64,000 bases of DNA, taken from the NCBI RefSeq assembly GCF_011758655.1, contig NZ_JAAMPA010000001.1, forward strand, positions 1,860,001 to 1,924,000. The letters are read 5' to 3'. The notes below the pieces were generated by a model. It was not told the DNA's origin. It searched no databases and saw only the letters and a program-made list of their open reading frames with translations. Below, piece after piece: positions 37,863 through 45,157 of the stretch. A program made the position numbers and the translations under genes. This DNA comes from Modestobacter marinus (GTDB lineage Bacteria; Actinomycetota; Actinomycetes; Mycobacteriales; Geodermatophilaceae). Position 1 is the stretch's first letter, and every line of letters begins with the position of its first letter.

Positions 37863-38482
37863 CAGCTCACCGCCCAGGTGTCCAGGTGGACGGCGTTGGG
37901 GGTGAGGAGCCGGTGCAGGTCCTCCAGCAGCGAGGTGAGCAGGGCGTCGGGGTCGGTGGCCAGGGCGTCGTCGATGCCCACCCGGGCGGCGGTGGCCGCA
38001 GCCCCCTCGCAGGCCCGCCAGAGGCTGCTCTCCATGTGCGCCCACTCGAACAGGTCGTAGGCGGCGGCCGACAGCACGGCGAGCGGCCGGCCGGGCAGCC
38101 CGACCGCGTAGGCGTCCGGGGCGGCGGCGCTGTTCCCCAGGCCCAGCACGAGGGGCACCATCCGGACCCGGCGGGCCAGGTCGCGGGCCGACCCGGTGCC
38201 GGGTGCGGCCAGGGCGACGAGCCCCTGCTCCTGCAGCCGGTCCAGCCGCTGCGCGCAGTCGGCGAGGCCCACCGCCTCGGCCTGGGCGGCCAGCGCGTCG
38301 GGCGTCCACGGGCGCGGCACGTGGTCGGCCGGCCCGTGCGCCATGGCCCAGACCCCGAACTCGGCCGAGGTGAGGCTGTGCAGGGCGGCGCCGACCCGGA
38401 TGTCGAACTGGTCCACGACCGCCCGGACGCCGATCAGCTGACCGATCGGGTAGACCTGCTCCGCGGTCGAGTCGCTGGTCAT
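37862..38482 (-). CDS. hypothetical protein, first member of a paralogous pair
   Basis: 206 residues. N-terminal winged-helix-like region (LTSAEFGVWAMAHG, then RLDRLQEQGLVAL), followed by helices with LVLGLGNSAAAPDAYAVGLP and a C-terminal DLHRLLTPNAVHLDTW. Paralogous throughout to the next gene and co-translated with it. The winged-helix impression suggests a regulator or RNA/DNA-binding adaptor, but that is weak inference. No signal or membrane segments. Confidence 0.7.
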   Translation of the reverse strand: MTSDSTAEQVYPIGQLIGVRAVVDQFDIRVGAALHSLTSAEFGVWAMAHGPADHVPRPWTPDALAAQAEAVGLADCAQRLDRLQEQGLVALAAPGTGSARDLARRVRMVPLVLGLGNSAAAPDAYAVGLPGRPLAVLSAAAYDLFEWAHMESSLWRACEGAAATAARVGIDDALATDPDALLTSLLEDLHRLLTPNAVHLDTWAVS

Positions 38483-38569
38483 CGCCGGGGAGCCTAACCG
38501 GGACCGGGAGCCCGACGCCGGGTCGCCGGGCGGGTGTCGCGCGGGTCCGGCGCTGCTGCGCTGGTCAGC

Positions 38570-38779
38570 TCAGCGGACGGCGCGGATCTGGGTGCTGGTG
38601 GTCGACAGCGGCGACCAGGCGTCGGGGTGCGACTGCCCGGCGTCGCTCACCCAGCCCGGCGCGCGGGTGCCCGTGGCGCCGTTCCGGGTGGCCGGGCGGG
38701 CGGACAGGTGCACGATCAGGGAGAGCAGGACGAGCAGCCCCACGAGCACACCAGCGATGACCAAGAGCGTCGAGAGCAT
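38570..38779 (-). CDS. small single-pass membrane protein
   Basis: 69 residues: one N-terminal hydrophobic segment (LLVIAGVLVGLLVLLSLIVHL) and a polar tail rich in Ser/Thr. No good ribosome site. It stands alone between the paralogous pair and pobA. Coding status moderately likely. Confidence 0.5.
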   Translation of the reverse strand: MLSTLLVIAGVLVGLLVLLSLIVHLSARPATRNGATGTRAPGWVSDAGQSHPDAWSPLSTTSTQIRAVR

Positions 38780-38937
38780 GCTGGAGAAGCTAGTGGTCCG
38801 GACTGGTCCGTGTCCGGTGTCCGGTCGGGCAGAAGGTGCCGAACTTGATCACCGGATGCGCGAAGTCTGACAGTGGGAGTCGACATGTCGACCACAGCTG
38901 GACGATCCGGCCCGGCAGAGTCTGCCAGCCGCCGTCC

Positions 38938-40110
38938 TCAGACGTCGAGGGGGAGGCCGGTGTAGTTCTCGGCCAGCTCGCGGGCCGCGGCCTCCGACGA
39001 GCAGACCCGGCGGAGCTGGGAGAGCTGGAGCTCGGCGTCGAAGTCGTCACCGGAGCGGTGCAGCATCGAGGTCATCCACCAGGAGAAGTGGGTGCAGCGC
39101 CAGACCCGGGCCAGCGCCCGGTCGCTGTAGCTGTCGACCAGGTCGGTCTGCTTCTCGGCCAGCAGGCGGACCAGTGCGGTGGCGAGCAGCGTGACGTCGG
39201 CGACGGCGAGGTTGAGGCCCTTGGCGCCGGTCGGCGGGACGATGTGCGCGGCGTCGCCGGCGAGGAACAGCCGGCCGCGGCGCATCGGCGCGCTGACGAA
39301 GGAGCGCATCGGCAGGATCGACTTCTCGGTGACCGGCCCGGTCTCCAGCTCCCAGCCGTCGAGGGCGAACCGGGTGGACAGGCCGTCCCAGATCCGGTCG
39401 TCGGACCAGTCCTCGATCTTCTCGTCCGGGTCGACCTGCAGGTAGAGGCGTGACACCGACGGCGACCGCATCGACAGCAGCGCGAAGCCGTCCGGGTGCC
39501 AGGCGTAGACCAGCTCGTCCTCCGACGGCGCGACGTCGGCCAGGATGCCCAGCCAGGCGTAGGGGTAGGTGCGCTCCCACAGCCGGCCGGAGGTGCCGGC
39601 GGTGACCACCGGGCGGGAGACGCCGTGGAAGCCGTCGGTGCCGGCGATCACGTCGCACTCGAGCACCTGGGACACGCCGTCGGCGTCGGTGAACCGGATC
39701 CGCGGGTGGTCGGTGTCGACGTCCTCGGGGGTGACGTCGGAGACCTCGAACAGCAGCGGCGGGCCGCCGGCGAGCTGGGCCGAGATGAGGTCCTTGGTCA
39801 CCTCGGTCTGCCCGTAGACCCACACCTTGCGCCCGCACAGCTCGGGGAAGTCCAGGTGGTGCCGGGTGCCCGGGTACTGCAGGAAGATGCCGTCGTGCGG
39901 CAGGCCCTCGCGCTGCAGCCGGTCGCCGACGCCGGCGTCGATCAGCGTGGAGACGGTGTGCTGCTCCAGGATCCCGGCGCGGATCCGTGCCTCGACGTAG
40001 TCGCGGGACCGGTTCTCCAGGACGACGGTGTCGATGCCCTGCAGCTGCAGGAGGCGGGACAGCAGCAGTCCTGCCGGGCCGGCTCCGATGATCCCCACCT
40101 GGGTGCGCAT
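38938..40110 (-). CDS. pobA: 4-hydroxybenzoate 3-monooxygenase
   Basis: 390 residues, the typical PobA length. FAD site GIIGAGPAGLLL, the substrate-pocket RAGILEQHTV segment, DG motif TDGFHGVSR and second FAD motif LFLAGDAAHIVPPTGAKGLN (cited as AGDAAHIVPP). It hydroxylates 4-hydroxybenzoate to protocatechuate, feeding the divergent pcaHG genes. Downstream of the IclR gene by 62 bp and probably co-transcribed with it. Confidence 0.95.
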   Translation of the reverse strand: MRTQVGIIGAGPAGLLLSRLLQLQGIDTVVLENRSRDYVEARIRAGILEQHTVSTLIDAGVGDRLQREGLPHDGIFLQYPGTRHHLDFPELCGRKVWVYGQTEVTKDLISAQLAGGPPLLFEVSDVTPEDVDTDHPRIRFTDADGVSQVLECDVIAGTDGFHGVSRPVVTAGTSGRLWERTYPYAWLGILADVAPSEDELVYAWHPDGFALLSMRSPSVSRLYLQVDPDEKIEDWSDDRIWDGLSTRFALDGWELETGPVTEKSILPMRSFVSAPMRRGRLFLAGDAAHIVPPTGAKGLNLAVADVTLLATALVRLLAEKQTDLVDSYSDRALARVWRCTHFSWWMTSMLHRSGDDFDAELQLSQLRRVCSSEAAARELAENYTGLPLDV

Positions 40111-40172
40111 CGGCCGAGTGTGACCCCGGCCGCCGACCTCTAGCGACCCCCTCCTCCCGCTGGGCGGAAGGG

Positions 40173-40949
40173 TCAGCGGAACTGCTCGGTGCGCGCCAGG
40201 GCCCGGCCGATGCCGCGGGCGGCCACCTGCAGCACCGGGGCCAGCCGGGCGACGTCCCGGCGGTGGGCCGGGACGACGATGCCCAGCGCGGCGGCGACCA
40301 CCGGGCCGGACGGCCGCTCGACGGTGACCGGGACGGCGACCGACGCCGCGCCCAGGCTCATCTCCTCGGCGGTGCGGGCCCAGCCGCGGCGGCGGACCTC
40401 GGCCAGCTCCCGGCTCAGCAGCCCGGCGTCGACGACGGTGTGCCGGGTCTCCCGGGACGGCTGCCGGAGCACCTGCTCCAGGACGTCGTCCGGCGCGGAG
40501 GCCAGCAGCACCTTGCCGACCCCGGTGGCGTGCAGCGGCAGCCGGCTGCCGACCTGGCTGACCACCGGCACCGACTCCCGGCCGGAGATCCGTTCGACGT
40601 AGAGCGCCTTGCTGCCCTCGCGCACCGCCAGGTGCACGGTGTCGCGGGTGGCGGTGTGCACGTCGAGCAGGAAGGGCGAGGCGACCTGCCGCAGCTCCAG
40701 GTCGACCGGGGCGAGCAGGCCGAGGTCCCAGAGCTTGCGGCCGACCTCGTACCGGCCGTCGGTGCGGCGGACCAGGGCGCCCCAGGCGGCCAGTTCGGCG
40801 AGCAGCCGGTGGGTCGTGGTCAGCGGGGTGCCCGACCGCTCGGCGACCTCGGAGAGGCTCAGCCGCGGGTGGGCGGCGTCGAAGGCGTCCAGGACGCCGA
40901 GCGCCCGGGAGGTCACCGACCGGCCGGCCGCGGCGGCGCCACCGGCCAT
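40173..40949 (-). CDS. IclR-family regulator of pob/pca genes
   Basis: 258 residues. N-terminal winged helix (SLSEVAERSGTPLTTTHRLL) and IclR effector domain (VHLAVREGSKALYVERI, LPLHATGVGKVLLA). Divergent from pcaHGBDC with a 69-bp gap containing a 15-bp imperfect palindrome, and upstream of pobA. This layout is that of PcaR/PobR/PcaU regulators, which respond to protocatechuate or related acids. Activator versus repressor cannot be told from sequence, although the operator position fits activation of pcaH. Confidence 0.88.
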   Translation of the reverse strand: MAGGAAAAGRSVTSRALGVLDAFDAAHPRLSLSEVAERSGTPLTTTHRLLAELAAWGALVRRTDGRYEVGRKLWDLGLLAPVDLELRQVASPFLLDVHTATRDTVHLAVREGSKALYVERISGRESVPVVSQVGSRLPLHATGVGKVLLASAPDDVLEQVLRQPSRETRHTVVDAGLLSRELAEVRRRGWARTAEEMSLGAASVAVPVTVERPSGPVVAAALGIVVPAHRRDVARLAPVLQVAARGIGRALARTEQFR

Positions 40950-40960
40950 GTCGCCCTACT

Positions 40961-40975
40961 TTCTGCTCAGCGGAA
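40961..40975. promoter_or_regulatory. candidate IclR operator between regulator and pcaH
   Basis: TTCTGCT-C-AGCGGAA: 7-bp arms with one mismatch around a central C. Its centre is about 51 bp upstream of the presumed leaderless pcaH start, where a class-II-type activator would bind, and it also covers the regulator's own leader. Confidence 0.5.
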
Positions 40976-41006
40976 GACGTTGCTTGGGCAGCGTACTGCC
41001 GGGTCG

Positions 41007-41012
41007 TACGGT
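41007..41012 (+). promoter_or_regulatory. -10 element TACGGT for leaderless pcaH
   Basis: TACGGT followed by CCCGGC (6 nt) and ATG at 41019; no ribosome site. Confidence 0.5.
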
Positions 41013-41018
41013 CCCGGC

Positions 41019-41786
41019 ATGACCGGGACCACACCTCGTGCGCCGCGACCGGCGTCGGACAGTGCGCTGACGCTGCCGCGCTACCTCCGGGAACCCGCCG
41101 ACCGGCGCACCCCGCTGGACTACGCGGGATACAAGAGCACGGGGCTGCGGGCGCCGCTGCGCACGCCGGTCGACCTGCCGCACCGGCTGACCGAGGTCAC
41201 CGGCCCGGTGCTCGGGGAGGACCTGGTCACCGCCGCCGACGCCGACCTGACGCTGCGCGAGGGCGGCGAGGCCCAGGGCCAGCGGATCATCGTCTACGGC
41301 CGGGTGCTCGACAGCGACGGCCGTCCCGTGCCGCACGCGCTGGTCGAGGTCTGGCAGGCCAACGCCGCGGGCCGCTACCGGCACGTGGTCGACAACTGGC
41401 CCGCTCCGCTGGACCCGTACTTCGACGGGCTGGGCCGGGTGGTGACCGACGACCTGGGCCGGTACGAGTTCACCACCATCAAGCCCGGGGCCTACCCGTG
41501 GGGCAACCACCACAACGCCTGGCGGCCGGCGCACATCCACTTCAGCCTCTTCGGCCAGGCCTTCACCCAGCGACTGGTCACCCAGATGTACTTCCCGGAC
41601 GACCCGCTGTTCGGGCAGGACCCGATCTTCAACTCCATGCCGACGACCGCGCGGCACCGGGCGGTCAGCCGGTTCGACCTGGAGCGCACCCAGCCCAACT
41701 GGGCGCTGGCGTTCCAGTGGGACATCGTGCTGCGCGGGCGCGACCAGACCCCCTTCGAGACCGACGACGACGGAGATGTCGCGTGA
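41019..41786 (+). CDS. pcaH: protocatechuate 3,4-dioxygenase beta subunit
   Basis: 255 residues. Intradiol dioxygenase: iron-ligand tyrosines and histidines in GRYRHVVDNW and PAHIHFSLFG, with VLDSDGRPVPHALVEVWQAN as the family signature (seen from VEVWQAN). The N-terminal RYLREPADRRTPLDY helix is beta-subunit specific. Opens the ring of protocatechuate to 3-carboxy-cis,cis-muconate. First gene of pcaHGBDC; its stop overlaps the pcaG GTG. Confidence 0.95.
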   Translation: MTGTTPRAPRPASDSALTLPRYLREPADRRTPLDYAGYKSTGLRAPLRTPVDLPHRLTEVTGPVLGEDLVTAADADLTLREGGEAQGQRIIVYGRVLDSDGRPVPHALVEVWQANAAGRYRHVVDNWPAPLDPYFDGLGRVVTDDLGRYEFTTIKPGAYPWGNHHNAWRPAHIHFSLFGQAFTQRLVTQMYFPDDPLFGQDPIFNSMPTTARHRAVSRFDLERTQPNWALAFQWDIVLRGRDQTPFETDDDGDVA

Positions 41787-42466
41787 GCGCCGACCGACTG
41801 TCCCCCCTGGTGCTGGCCGCCGACGAGAGCAACGACCGCCGGCAGGGGACGCCGCGCCGCGGCACCGGGTTCCTGACCGAGCCGTTCCGGCTGGGCACGA
41901 CCCCGAGCTCGACCGTCGGGCCCTACCTGGCGATCGGCCTGACCTGGGCCGACGGCCCGGACGTCGTGGCCGAGGGCACCCCCGGGGCCATCTGGCTGCG
42001 GGGCCGGGTCTTCGACGGCAACGGCGACCTCGTGCCCGACGGCATGATCGAGACCTGGCAGGCCGACCCGGACGGTCGTTTCGACCACCCGGACGACCCG
42101 CGCGGCGCCGTCGCCACCCCCGGCTTCCGTGGCGTGGGGCGGTCGCACACCGTCGAGCCGGCGGGGGAGTACGCCGTCCGCACGCTCAAGCCCGGCCGGC
42201 TGCCCGACGGCGAGGGCGGGCTGCAGGCGCCGCACGTCGACGTCTCGGTCTTCGCCCGCGGCCTGCTCGACCGGCTGGTCACCCGGATCTACTTCGCCGA
42301 CGAGGCCGAGGCCAACGCCGAGGACGCCGTCCTGCGCAGCCTCCCGGACGACGCCTCGCGGGCCACGCTGATCGCCCGGCCCAGCGCGGACGGCTACGTG
42401 CTGGACATCCACCTGCAGGCCTGCGCGGCCAAGGGCATGGACGAGACCGTCTTCTTCGCGGTGTGA
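41783..42466 (+). CDS. pcaG: protocatechuate 3,4-dioxygenase alpha subunit
   Basis: 227 residues. Intradiol fold with GPYLAIGLTW and DGMIETWQADPDGRF; it lacks the full set of iron ligands as alpha subunits do (PHVDVSVFARG in place of the histidine pair). Forms the heteromer with PcaH. GTG start overlaps the pcaH stop by 4 bp. Confidence 0.95.
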   Translation: MSADRLSPLVLAADESNDRRQGTPRRGTGFLTEPFRLGTTPSSTVGPYLAIGLTWADGPDVVAEGTPGAIWLRGRVFDGNGDLVPDGMIETWQADPDGRFDHPDDPRGAVATPGFRGVGRSHTVEPAGEYAVRTLKPGRLPDGEGGLQAPHVDVSVFARGLLDRLVTRIYFADEAEANAEDAVLRSLPDDASRATLIARPSADGYVLDIHLQACAAKGMDETVFFAV

Positions 42467-42503
42467 GCGCCCGCCGCCCGGGACCACCCGCCAGGATGGG
42501 CGC

Positions 42504-43844
42504 GTGATCCTCGACGCGACCTTCGCCCGCGGCCCCGTCTCCGCCGGCACCTCCGGGGACGCCTGGCTGGTGGCCCTGCTGGAGGTCGAGGGTGCGCTGG
42601 CCCGCGCCGCCGCCCGGGTCGGCCTGGTGGCCGGCACGGCCGCCGACGAGGTGAGCCGGGTCTGCGCCGAACCGGCCGCCCTCGACCTGGCCGCGGTCTA
42701 CGCCCGGGCCGGGGACGCCGGCAACCCGGTGCCCCCGCTGGTCCGGGCGCTGCAGGACGCCGTCGGTCCGCACGCCGCCCGCGCCGTGCACGTCGGCGCC
42801 ACCAGCCAGGACGTCGTCGACACCGCCGCGGTGCTGCTGGCCCGCCGCGGCCTGCAGCTGATCGACGCCGATCTCGCCGCGGCCGCCGGGGCCTGCGCCC
42901 GGCTGGCCGGCGCGCACCGGGACGACGTGCTGATGGGCCGCACCCTGCTGCAGCAGGCGCTACCGATCACCGCCGGGCTCAAGGCCGCCACCTGGCTGGC
43001 CGGCCTGGACGGCGTCCGCGCCCGGATCGCCGCGGTGACGGCGGCGCTGCCCGTGCAGTACGGCGGGGCCGTGGGCACCCTGGCCGCCAGCTCCGGCTCC
43101 GGGGTGGACCTGCGCCGGGAGCTGGCCGCCGAGCTGGGGCTCGCGGTCACCGAGGTGCCGTGGTTCACCGTGCGGCTGCCGATCGCCGACGTCGCCGGCG
43201 TGCTCGGTGCGGCGGCCGGGGTCGTGGCCACGATCGCCCTCGACGTCATCCTGCTGGCCCAGACCGAGGTCGCCGAGGCGACCGAGGTGGCCGAGGGCCG
43301 CGGGGGCTCCTCGGCGATGCCGCACAAGGCCAACCCGGTGGCCGCCGTCTCGGCGCGGGCCTGTGCCCGCCGCGCCCCCGGCCTGGTCGCCACGCTGTTC
43401 GCCGCGATGGAGCAGGAGCACGAGCGCGGCGCGGGCACCTGGCACGCGGAGTGGCCGACGCTGACCGACCTGCTCGGCACGGTGGGCTCGGCGGCGTCCT
43501 GGCTGACCGAGTGCCTGGCCTCGCTGCGGCTGGACCCGGAGCGGATGGCGCGGACGGTGGCCGCGGCCGGTGACCCGCAGCTGGCCGGTGCGCTGGCCGA
43601 GGCGCTCACCCCGGCGCTGGGCGCGGGCGCCGCGCACGACGCAGCGGCGGCCGCGGTGCGCGAGGCGGCCGCCGCCGGTCGCCCGCTGGCCGACCTGGTG
43701 GCCGGGCGCACCGACGTGGACGGCGCGGCACTGGTCGCCGACAGCTCCCCGGACGTCGGTGAGGCCGGGGCCCAGGTGGACGCCGTCCTCGCCGCGCACA
43801 CCATCGCGGCGCAGTCCGACCCCATCGCAGGAGGACCGGCATGA
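42504..43844 (+). CDS. pcaB: 3-carboxy-cis,cis-muconate cycloisomerase
   Basis: 446 residues, fumarase/aspartase superfamily. Signature GGSSAMPHKANP near residue 270, and VHVGATSQDVVDT and GRTLLQQALPIT for the active-site regions. It lactonises carboxymuconate. GTG start 37 bp after pcaG; CAGGAT just upstream suggests a weak extra promoter. A 24-codon ORF overlaps its stop. Confidence 0.94.
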   Translation: MILDATFARGPVSAGTSGDAWLVALLEVEGALARAAARVGLVAGTAADEVSRVCAEPAALDLAAVYARAGDAGNPVPPLVRALQDAVGPHAARAVHVGATSQDVVDTAAVLLARRGLQLIDADLAAAAGACARLAGAHRDDVLMGRTLLQQALPITAGLKAATWLAGLDGVRARIAAVTAALPVQYGGAVGTLAASSGSGVDLRRELAAELGLAVTEVPWFTVRLPIADVAGVLGAAAGVVATIALDVILLAQTEVAEATEVAEGRGGSSAMPHKANPVAAVSARACARRAPGLVATLFAAMEQEHERGAGTWHAEWPTLTDLLGTVGSAASWLTECLASLRLDPERMARTVAAAGDPQLAGALAEALTPALGAGAAHDAAAAAVREAAAAGRPLADLVAGRTDVDGAALVADSSPDVGEAGAQVDAVLAAHTIAAQSDPIAGGPA

Positions 43845-43915
43845 CCGCTGGACAGCCCACCGGCCCGCGCGCGTCGCAGGCGACGCCACCGGACGAGTCA
43901 GGAGGCAGGCGATGA
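43841..43915 (+). CDS. possible 24-residue coupled ORF between pcaB and pcaD
   Basis: ATG at 43841 overlaps the pcaB stop (ATGA) and its own TGA at 43913 overlaps the pcaD ATG (ATGA). AGGAGG lies 6 nt upstream. The peptide begins MTAGQPTGPRASQATPPDES and has no hydrophobic stretch. It may serve only to carry ribosomes across the 67-bp gap, or encode a micropeptide. The geometry is clear; biological use is inferred. Confidence 0.35.
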   Translation: MTAGQPTGPRASQATPPDESGGRR

Positions 43916-44688
43916 GCCCGGTGGAGGTGCACGCCGTCGTCGAGGGCCCGGCCGACGCGCCGGTGCTGCTGCTGTCCAACTCGCTCGGCTCGGACCTGTC
44001 CATGTGGGACCCGCAGGTGCCGGCGCTGACCGAGCACTTCCGGGTGGTCCGCTACGACACCCGCGGGCACGGCCGCTCGCCGGCGGGGGCCGGCGACGCC
44101 ACGATCGACGACCTCGCCGACGACGTCGTCGCGCTGCTGGACCGGCTGGGGGTGGCCCGGGCGCACGTCGCCGGGGTGTCGATCGGCGGGATGACCGGCC
44201 TGCGGCTGGCGGTGCGCGACCCGCAGCGGGTGCTGACCCTGGCGGTGCTGTGCAGTTCGGCGCACACCGGCAACCCCGACAGCTGGGCGGACCGCGCGCG
44301 CACCGTTCGGGCCGAGGGCACCGGCGCCATCGCCGAGCCGGTGGTCAGCCGCTGGCTCACCCCGCCCTACGCCGCCGCGCACCCCGAGCTGGTGGCCCGG
44401 CTGCAGGCGATGGTCGCCGCCGCCGACGACGAGGGCTACGCCGGCTGCTGCGCCGCCATCCAGCACATGGACCAGCGCCCGGACCTGCACCGGATCACCG
44501 CCCGGACGCTGGTGGTCTCCGGCGCCGAGGACCAGGCGGTGCCGCCGGAGCACCAGCAGCGCATCGCCGACGGCGTCCCCGGTGCCCGGCTGCTGAGCCT
44601 GAGCCCGGCCGCGCACCTGGCCAACCTGGAACAGCCCGAGCAGGTCAGCCGGGCGCTGATCGCGCACGCCACCGGAGGCACCCCGTGA
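43912..44688 (+). CDS. pcaD: 3-oxoadipate enol-lactonase
   Basis: 258 residues, alpha/beta hydrolase. Nucleophile elbow GVSIGGM (serine), oxyanion region LSNSLGSDLSMWD, acid in SGAEDQAVPP and histidine in AAHLANLEQP. It hydrolyses the enol-lactone to 3-oxoadipate. ATG with AGGAGG 7 nt upstream. Its stop overlaps pcaC GTG. Confidence 0.92.
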   Translation: MSPVEVHAVVEGPADAPVLLLSNSLGSDLSMWDPQVPALTEHFRVVRYDTRGHGRSPAGAGDATIDDLADDVVALLDRLGVARAHVAGVSIGGMTGLRLAVRDPQRVLTLAVLCSSAHTGNPDSWADRARTVRAEGTGAIAEPVVSRWLTPPYAAAHPELVARLQAMVAAADDEGYAGCCAAIQHMDQRPDLHRITARTLVVSGAEDQAVPPEHQQRIADGVPGARLLSLSPAAHLANLEQPEQVSRALIAHATGGTP

Positions 44689-45101
44689 CCGACGACCTCG
44701 AGCCCGGACCGCTGGAGACCGACGAGCAGCGCCGGACCGCCGGCATGCGGGTGCGCCGGGAGGTGCTCGGCGACGCCCACGTCGACCGCGCGGTCGCCGC
44801 GGTGACCCCGCTGACCGCCGACTTCCAGGACTTCATCACCCGGGTCGCGTGGGGCGACCTGTGGCAGCGGCCCGGGCTGGACCGGCGCGAGCGCAGCATG
44901 CTCACCCTGGCGATCACCGCGGCGCTGCGGCACTGGGACGAGTTCGCGCTGCACGTGAAGGCTGCGGTGCACAACGGGCTGACCGACGAGGAGATCGCCG
45001 AGGTGTGCCTGCACACCGCCGTCTACGCCGGGGTGCCGGCGGCCAACCACGCGCTGGCCGTCGCCAAGCCGATCCTGGCCGAGCTCCGCGCCCAGGGCTG
45101 A
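44685..45101 (+). CDS. pcaC: 4-carboxymuconolactone decarboxylase
   Basis: 138 residues, CMD/AhpD-like. RREVLGDAHVDRA, WGDLWQRPGLDRRERSM and EVCLHTAVYAGVPAANHA carry the conserved residues. It decarboxylates carboxymuconolactone. Separate from pcaD here, whereas many actinobacteria have a fused pcaL gene; the 4-bp overlap keeps them coupled. pcaIJ and pcaF are not in the window. Confidence 0.94.
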   Translation: MTDDLEPGPLETDEQRRTAGMRVRREVLGDAHVDRAVAAVTPLTADFQDFITRVAWGDLWQRPGLDRRERSMLTLAITAALRHWDEFALHVKAAVHNGLTDEEIAEVCLHTAVYAGVPAANHALAVAKPILAELRAQG

Positions 45102-45157
45102 GCTGCAGGCCGGGCCGAAAGGCGCCGAGGACGACCGGCTGGACGGCGCCCGGGCGG

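Noticed and set aside
38879-38892. 14-bp palindrome GTCGACATGTCGAC near the pobA 3' end
   Set aside because: It lies downstream of pobA and not near a start codon; short palindromes of this size occur by chance.
43570-44688. pcaD starting far upstream inside pcaB
   Set aside because: The in-frame extension is arginine/proline-rich antisense-like sequence, and AGGAGG with the ATG at 43912 gives a normal PcaD length.
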